Shown: piece by piece, positions 59,401 through 64,000 of the stretch
Layout: every line of letters begins with the position of its first letter
Numbering within the stretch: position 1 is the first letter of the stretch
NCBI GenBank assembly: GCA_964019055.1
Contig: OZ025210.1
Coordinates: forward strand, 7,831,547-7,895,546
Origin: Anthopleura xanthogrammica
Taxonomy: Eukaryota > Cnidaria > Anthozoa > Actiniaria > Actiniidae
Length of the DNA: 64,000 bases
Direction of reading: 5' to 3'
The notes under the pieces: model-generated
What the model was told of the DNA's origin: nothing
Databases searched by the model: none
Seen by the model: the letters and a program-made list of their open reading frames with translations, nothing else
Made by a program: the position numbers and the translations under genes

Positions 59401-60597
59401 ACAAAGAAAACCATTGGAGATTTACCGGCGTTAAGTAAATCTCTAAAGTTTAGGCCGTTCGTGGAAAGTTAGTGCTTATTTTTTCCTGACACATTACTTT
59501 AGTTGTTTTCTTTCCCTGGTCAAATAATACAAGAGAAATTCGTATAATACAAGGCATGTAAATCTCCAATGGTTTTCTTCATAAGCACGACTCGTCTATG
59601 AATTTTCTGCCGAACTTCCGAGCATGCGCAGTGCGTTTTTCACGCGTGTCATTCCCATGTGAAGATGGCTGTCTATGACGGGAATTTCCTTATCGCTGAA
59701 TCAGAATGAACTCGGCGCGTTGTAAGTTTGCTTGTCGAAAGCGAAAAAGGTCAGACTCTGGAGTCGGTAGGTCTAAGATATCAAAAGCGCTGTAACGATT
59801 GCGCATGAGAATACACACGAACATGGATACTCTCTGATCTAGGAAATGGTCTGTAATGGAAAAACATTAATTGTACCAAGACGAACATAATAAGGACTAT
59901 TAAATGGAACGGTTGGGGGGGGGGGGGGGGATAAAGCTACAATTTCCTCTTATCTCCCCACCCCCCACCCCTAAAAACACACACACATAATGAAACAATG
60001 AGAATGGACAGAAGTGCCAATCTCACGGGATTTGTGGCTGCATGTATCGTAAATCCCAGGCAACCCCTTATGGAAAACATCTTTCTTTATACTGTTTAGC
60101 AAACTCCACCTGTCGTGTACCCCCCAGACCACTGTGCACTGGCATGGTTTGCTTGTTTGTGCTGCTTCTGGCCCGTTGGAATCTGTGCCATCATCAACAC
60201 CAACAACGTAAGACTATACCATAATATGTAGTTTTCTTTTCCAAAGAAATGTTTATACGGTACTGCCATTATATTATAATATAACGTGTTGATTTTTGAT
60301 GCAACTCATTTCCCTCCTGTCTTCTGTTTACAATACATCACAGAATGGCATTTTCTTACATAAAGTATGCCATGGTTATTTTAGCTATTTTGATGTAATG
60401 GTAATTAATTATTTACTTTCTAGACACGTGATGCTATTAGCCGCGGGGACCTGGCGGGAGCCAACAGCTACAGCCAATCAGCAAGGAAATATGCCTTGAT
60501 AGCCATTGTAGTTGGAATATGCGTCTATGTGATCTCTGTCATTGTGCGTGTAATTTTGACTTCCAGTTCTTCATCATCTTCTTCCTATTCTTCATAA
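56447..60597 (+). CDS. Proline-rich CD225/dispanin membrane protein 2
   Basis: Predicted 151 aa from exons 56447-56456, 58573-58736, 60100-60207 and 60424-60597, with the same phases (1, 0, 0) as dispanin 1. Exon 1 gives MAE and completes a Pro codon with exon 2. Exon 2 is a shorter GYPPQGQP repeat tail (five near-perfect copies at DNA level, so recently expanded). Exons 3-4 give the CD225 domain: VYPPDHCALAWFACLCCFWP, AIINTNN, TRDAISRGDLAGANSYSQSA and a hydrophobic helix (ALIAIVVGICVYVISVIV), ending in a Ser-rich tail (TSSSSSSSYSS). It is a membrane protein by family; partners are unknown. Introns 1 and 2 have filled with transposons. ATTAAA lies at 60744. The 10-base first exon is the least certain part; the rest is secure. 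Confidence 0.82.
56690..57275. mobile_element. MITE family M, copy 3, split by a LINE fragment
   Basis: Left part 56690-56782 (CAGTCAAAACGGCTCAAGCG, then ATTATTCGAATATTGAGTTG) and right end 57250-57275 (GAGCCGTTTTGACTGTAAAA) bracket a LINE 3' end. It lies in intron 1 of dispanin 2. Confidence 0.75.
56783..57249 (+). mobile_element. LINE (CR1/L2-like) 3' fragment nested in a MITE
   Basis: Reads LEQLRWKDLVERRKGQ, ACLMFKILNGHAPSYLSELF, HNLRS, one TAA, then FTPRPSTEAIKRSISYRGAN and LWNNLTEYQ to TGA at 57091. These are the C-terminal blocks of a non-LTR reverse-transcriptase polyprotein. The remaining sequence to GAAATAAAGTG is its 3' tail. It is 5'-truncated and has one internal stop, so it is inactive but not old. 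Confidence 0.85.
58846..58985. mobile_element. Foldback MITE in intron 2 of dispanin 2
   Basis: GGCAGCCATGACAGGAGGCA pairs with TGCCTCCTGTCATGGCTGCC about 90 bases later; the interior TTTTTCCCCTCGG is unpaired. Confidence 0.75.
59209..59867. mobile_element. Long-arm foldback element in intron 2 of dispanin 2
   Basis: Arms of roughly 250 bases begin ATTGTTTTTCCATTACAGAC and end GTCTGTAATGGAAAAACAT. Paired inner blocks include CGCACTGCGCATGC and GCATGCGCAGTGCG, and AAACCATTGGAGATTTAC with its inverse. The open frame through the left arm is accidental. Confidence 0.8.
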
Positions 60598-60829
60598 CTC
60601 TAACCACCTGGAACCTTGCCATTATATTAGTTGGAAATTACTATTACTTAAAAGCTTAAATACATGTTAATTGGTAAATGAAAACAAGGAGTCATTAATG
60701 AGGACTCCATCCTTACAAATCTTATTTCTCTTTTCGAAGTTCAATTAAAGAGCTGTTTATATAAAGTTTATTGAGCAATGTACTGCTCCCGGCTATGCTT
60801 GAATGAACACCAAACAATGGGTAGTTTTC

Positions 60830-61000
60830 CAATAGCCCACTTTCGATATTCTGGTTGAGTGATCACGCACAAAGCAATTCAAGGCGAGGCTCTGGGGAAA
60901 CAATGGAGTAATCGTAATTTATTCTTTTGTTTCCCCGGAGCCTCGCTTTGAATTGCTTTGTCCGTGATCACTCAACCAGAATATCGAAAGTGGGCTATTG
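60830..61000. mobile_element. Foldback MITE
   Basis: AATAGCCCACTTTCGATATT and the following TCTGGTTGAGTGATCACG are inverse to the right arm ending CGAAAGTGGGCTATTG. GAGGCTCTGGGGAAACAA also pairs with TTGTTTCCCCGGAGCCTC. Confidence 0.85.
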
Positions 61001-61067
61001 AATATAGAATGTCCGACAAACAAACTTTATATAATTCAGAAGGGTGTTTAGTAGTTATCGTTTTCGT

Positions 61068-61068
61068 T

Positions 61069-61127
<59 letters not shown>
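61068..61127 (+). repeat. (GTT)n microsatellite
   Basis: About 20 uninterrupted GTT units, followed by GTTTTC-rich sequence. Confidence 0.95.
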
Positions 61128-61128
<1 letters not shown>

Positions 61129-61270
61129 ATTGGGGTTGGGGTGTTTTGTTTTTTAATTTTTTGTTTCGTTTTCGTTTTCGTTTTGTTTTGCTTTGCTTTC
61201 CTTGACCAACATTTACTTTACCCAGGTATCGTACGACATATATGAGGCTTTTTTTCAAAAAGACAATTAA

Positions 61271-61421
61271 GAAATAGAAGACGATTTTCCGTGTTATATA
61301 GCCTGATCTAAACACGCGTGATGTCCTAACGGCTCGTGCTTTTCCTGCGCTCTCTCGTGTTCTCCCAACATCCCAAGTGTTTAGATCAGGCTATATAACA
61401 CGGAAAATCGTCTTCTATTTC
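61271..61421. mobile_element. Foldback MITE
   Basis: GAAATAGAAGACGATTTTCC and GTGTTATATAGCCTGATCT are the exact inverse of the right arm AGATCAGGCTATATAACAC to TCTTCTATTTC. Confidence 0.88.
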
Positions 61422-61429
61422 TTTTATAA

Positions 61430-62479
61430 AATATTTTTTGAGGCTAAATCGGCATTTTAATTGCTGATAAGAATAGCAATTCTCCATACGTGCGCCATCC
61501 ACCAATCCACAGATGACGTGAGCATGTTTAGATAGCCTCATCTAACACGCTTTTTGACCAATCAGAGCGCGCGTACTATCTAAATTATTTTATAATGATA
61601 GATGGTGTTAACTGGGATACCTGTATTTCAGAGAGCAGACTGCCACAGGTAGCCCAACGACTTCATTACAAACTGTCACGTTATACTTGCAGGTTGTGAT
61701 TTAAATAGAAATGATGATAATCACTACACGGGTAATCTAAAGCTGATTCTACGAGTGTAAGTAGATGCGCGATGACAATAGACTTAAAAGAAATGAGTCA
61801 GCATGAAGGATGAATATTCACCTTAGAAAATTCATTTCATATTGCTTGTTCTGAATGTTGTTGTTATCTTGGTCACGTTACTGTTTCACCCCAAGTCTGT
61901 TTCGCTTCCATGTGTACAAAATAGAATATTCTTTGATTCAGTCCAAGTTTGTAATTCTCACTCATTGAAAGATTAATTAAGTTCCTTCCTTCCTGTTTAT
62001 TAGAACCTGAACTTATTACATCCTCATCCAAGGTAAGAAGATTTTAAAAACACTGTTTTTACAGAGTGTGTAATACCGCGTGTCACGATAGCTTACTAAT
62101 TGTTTTCCATGCTCTCTTGGCGATCAATAGCAGTCTCTACTGATTTTAAATGGTCAGAAACTACTTGAAGTTATCAAGTCAACATCACATGAAAACGGTT
62201 CTGATAACTTAGTATTAATACTATACTTTCTAAATCAAATAGTACAGGAATAAAAACTTTTGAGTTAAAGATCTAGACCTTAGTCAGTTGTATAAATCTT
62301 ATGTAGGCCTCACAGCTTAATGATCTGAAACAGGATTCTTAAATGATTTTATTTTTTTCTCTTCTCTTTCTGAAGGAAAAAAATTGTTTTAACACATACG
62401 AAGTAAAATTGATAGCTATTGATTAATATTATTCACATTTTTCACATTTTTATTTTCAGTTCATTTGTCATTCAGAGAG
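61430..62479. other. Intergenic; possible 5' untranslated exon of a third dispanin
   Basis: A donor-like CATCCAAG/GTAAGA at about 62032 and an acceptor TTTTCAG at about 62459 could frame a 5' untranslated intron before ATG 62480, as before dispanin 2. No coding sequence is seen. Confidence 0.35.
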
Positions 62480-62495
62480 ATGGATAAGAAAGAAG
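62480..62495 (+). CDS. Possible first coding exon of a third dispanin (partial)
   Basis: ATG GAT AAG AAA GAA G followed by donor GTTAGT gives MDKKE in phase 1, just after an acceptor-like TTTTCAG. Dispanin 1 (MEKQ, phase 1) and dispanin 2 (MAE, phase 1) start with equally tiny phase-1 exons, each shortly downstream of an acceptor-like TAG or CAG. The rest would lie beyond 64000. This rests on analogy only; 16 bases cannot prove it. Confidence 0.3.
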
Positions 62496-62837
62496 GTTAG
62501 TGTTTCCGGACCTCGGAGTTATATTTAGGTATTTTGTAATGCACCGTTCAGTCTTCTTTTTTTTTTGTCGGGGGGGGGGGGGGGGGGGGGGGGGTGGGGA
62601 GGAGCGTTCTCTTAGTAACCCATTCAATAAATATGACACCCTCCTTTCCGTTAGTGCACGAAAATAGTTTTCAGTCGGCTGGTAAAGACTGCAAATCTTA
62701 TTATCTGCTCCAAACGATGGTCAAACACTACTGTGCTACTGCATGATCAGCCAGAAAGAATTCTGTTCAAAACTTGCATGTGATTCAGCTGATGAACATG
62801 CCGAAAGAAACAGGAAAAATAACTCAATAAATAATGG

Positions 62838-62976
62838 TAATTGAACTTCGTGTCGTGCAATTTTGGTCTGATATCAAACGCGCGATAACAAAATCACACG
62901 ACCGCGTAGCGGGAGTGTGATTTGTAATCGCAAGTTTGATATCAGACCAAAATTGCACGACACGAAGTTCAATTAT
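62838..62976. mobile_element. Foldback MITE
   Basis: TAATTGAACTTCGTGTCGTG and CAATTTTGGTCTGATATCAAAC are the exact inverse of the right arm to GAAGTTCAATTA. The loop contains CGCGATAACAAAATCACAC. It lies immediately beside another inverted-repeat element. Confidence 0.85.
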
Positions 62977-62979
62977 CAC

Positions 62980-63341
62980 TTTATTATATCCATTTTGAAA
63001 TCATACTAGATAGACACTAAATTTTCTAAATTTGTGTAAGTAGCTGTTAAAATCATTCATTTTGTGTCTTTTTGTAACAAAAAATTGCAGTCAAACTTGA
63101 AAAAAGCTACATTTTATGTTCCTTATTTGCTGTAATCTGATTGGCTGATTACATACAATCCTGTATTCTGATTGGTTACCTTTTCTAGTGTTGCATTGTG
63201 ATTGGCTGACAAAAAGATGCGATTCGGACTCAAAATAGTGCGATTCGGACTCAAAATAGTGCGATTCGTGCTTGAATCAATCTACTGAGAGCCAATCAGA
63301 TTACAGGATTTGCTAGTGATTTCAAAATGGATATAATAAAC
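62980..63341. mobile_element. Inverted-repeat element with GTGCGATTCGGACTCAAAATA repeats
   Basis: TTATTATATCCATTTTGAAA and TTTCAAAATGGATATAATAA form the ends. The interior has two to three tandem copies of GTGCGATTCGGACTCAAAATA (63219-63270) and several ATTGGCTGA motifs. Confidence 0.7.
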
Positions 63342-63595
63342 CAATTAATCGAATATTAGAAAGAAAAATTCTGGATTGTATTTGTTCATTCATTTAGTAC
63401 CACTTCCTTTTTTCTTTCATTTTTTTGGTTATTATTTAAAGAGTCCATGAACCTTGCCAGAATTTTTTTCTTATAGAAGACGCGAGAATAGCTGATAAGC
63501 TCTTTTACAGTTTCCAATTCGTTCCATTCGTTTCCGAATAAAGCTTTTAAAACGACTTCCGGTTCCAAAACGAAAAGCTGTTTTATGAAAAATTT

Positions 63596-63823
63596 TCAGG
63601 ATTTGTTGTCCAAAGTTATAACTGTTTTAGGTGGAGGACCACCAACAAAGTGTAAGCTACATACATGTTTCCACTGTAAATTTTTCTTTTCAAGGACTTT
63701 ACTTCTTATTAGCTTAATCCACTGTCGCTTCTTTTTCTTTTCTTTGGGGATTTTATGAAACTGTAAAAGCGGATGTTGTTCTCTTTCTGATAAGCAAAAG
63801 GGCACACAACACTTTGTTTTCAT
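63596..63823 (-). CDS. THAP zinc-finger domain protein (N-terminal exon or short gene)
   Basis: 75 aa from ATG 63823 to TGA. It shows a C2CH THAP zinc finger: Cys6-x3-Cys10 (CCVPFC), invariant Pro26 (FHKIPK) and Trp35 (RQWIK), then Cys55-x2-His58 (VCSLHF). THAP domains bind DNA and are found in transcription regulators and P-element-like transposases. The usual C-terminal AVPTIF-type motif is missing and the frame ends 17 residues after HF, so either it is the first exon of a longer protein or a truncated copy. A minus frame further left (63568-63386, EPEVVLKALFGNEWNELETV) might be a later exon, but the phases do not fit any donor I could see. Confidence 0.7.
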   Translation of the reverse strand: MKTKCCVPFCLSEREQHPLLQFHKIPKEKKKKRQWIKLIRSKVLEKKNLQWKHVCSLHFVGGPPPKTVITLDNKS

Positions 63824-64000
63824 GTTGCCAAGCGGCCGCCATTTTGTTTGTTTTCAACCTCTACCAATCCCACAATGCCTTTACAAAAAAAATGTGACGT
63901 CATATCGCTTCAGAACATTTTTCGCTGCTTTATTTTAGCCGTTTTTGTAAACAGTTAGACTGTTAACAGTCCCTCTTTTTCCTCATAGCTGAATCGAGTC

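Noticed and set aside
59212..59472. 86-codon frame in intron 2 of dispanin 2
   Set aside because: Lies in one arm of a foldback element and is mirrored in the other arm; not a gene.
63386..63568. 60-codon minus frame after the THAP exon
   Set aside because: Could be a later exon, but no donor in the THAP exon matches its phase and the implied intron would be only about 50 bases; left out as a separate gene.

Overview
The window looks like a piece of an animal nuclear genome, most likely a cnidarian (anthozoan such as a coral or sea anemone). This is an inference. It is AT-rich, its genes have several short exons with GT..AG introns, the GPCR genes have one coding exon, and non-coding DNA is full of short inverted-repeat transposons, simple repeats and LINE remnants. 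There is no sign of operons, ribosome-binding sites, CRISPR or prophage. Gene models were built by hand from splice sites and reading-frame phase, so exon edges are predictions.

Layout: 1-1.9 kb, non-coding with a SINE-like repeat. 1.9-6.1 kb (+), a ten-exon gene for a voltage-sensor protein related to the Hv1 proton channel/TMEM266, with an altered S4. 7.6-8.7 kb (+), a single-exon rhodopsin-class GPCR. 9.7-16 kb, repeats, a LINE remnant and a tRNA-Trp-like sequence. 16.3-19.6 kb (+), an intact three-exon IS1595/Merlin-type DDE transposase gene. 20.8-23.3 kb (-), a six-exon gene with a TRAF-like zinc finger. It is head to head, 285 bp away, with a gene of unknown function at 23.6-29.4 kb (+) built of many phase-1 microexons; one of these exons is split by a 1.17-kb DNA transposon. 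29.5-33.9 kb, a minisatellite, a TTTA array and a perfect 1,628-bp (GTAT)407 array. 34.8-35.9 kb (+), a second GPCR paralogous to the first. 38-49.4 kb, a transposon-rich block containing a 3.3/4.0-kb near-identical tandem duplication. 51.4-53.2 kb and 56.4-60.6 kb (+), two paralogous proline-rich CD225/dispanin membrane proteins, with a possible first exon of a third at 62.5 kb. 63.6-63.8 kb (-), a THAP zinc-finger exon.

No single pathway links these genes. The clear relationships are local: the GPCR pair, the dispanin cluster and the divergent gene pair. The window mainly records gene duplication (GPCRs, dispanins, exon cassettes, the tandem block) and repeated insertion by non-autonomous DNA transposons, including several nested insertions whose order can be read. 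The most unusual items are the microexon gene with its transposon-broken exon, the voltage sensor lacking the third S4 arginine, and the very long GTAT array inside an otherwise ordinary interspersed repeat.
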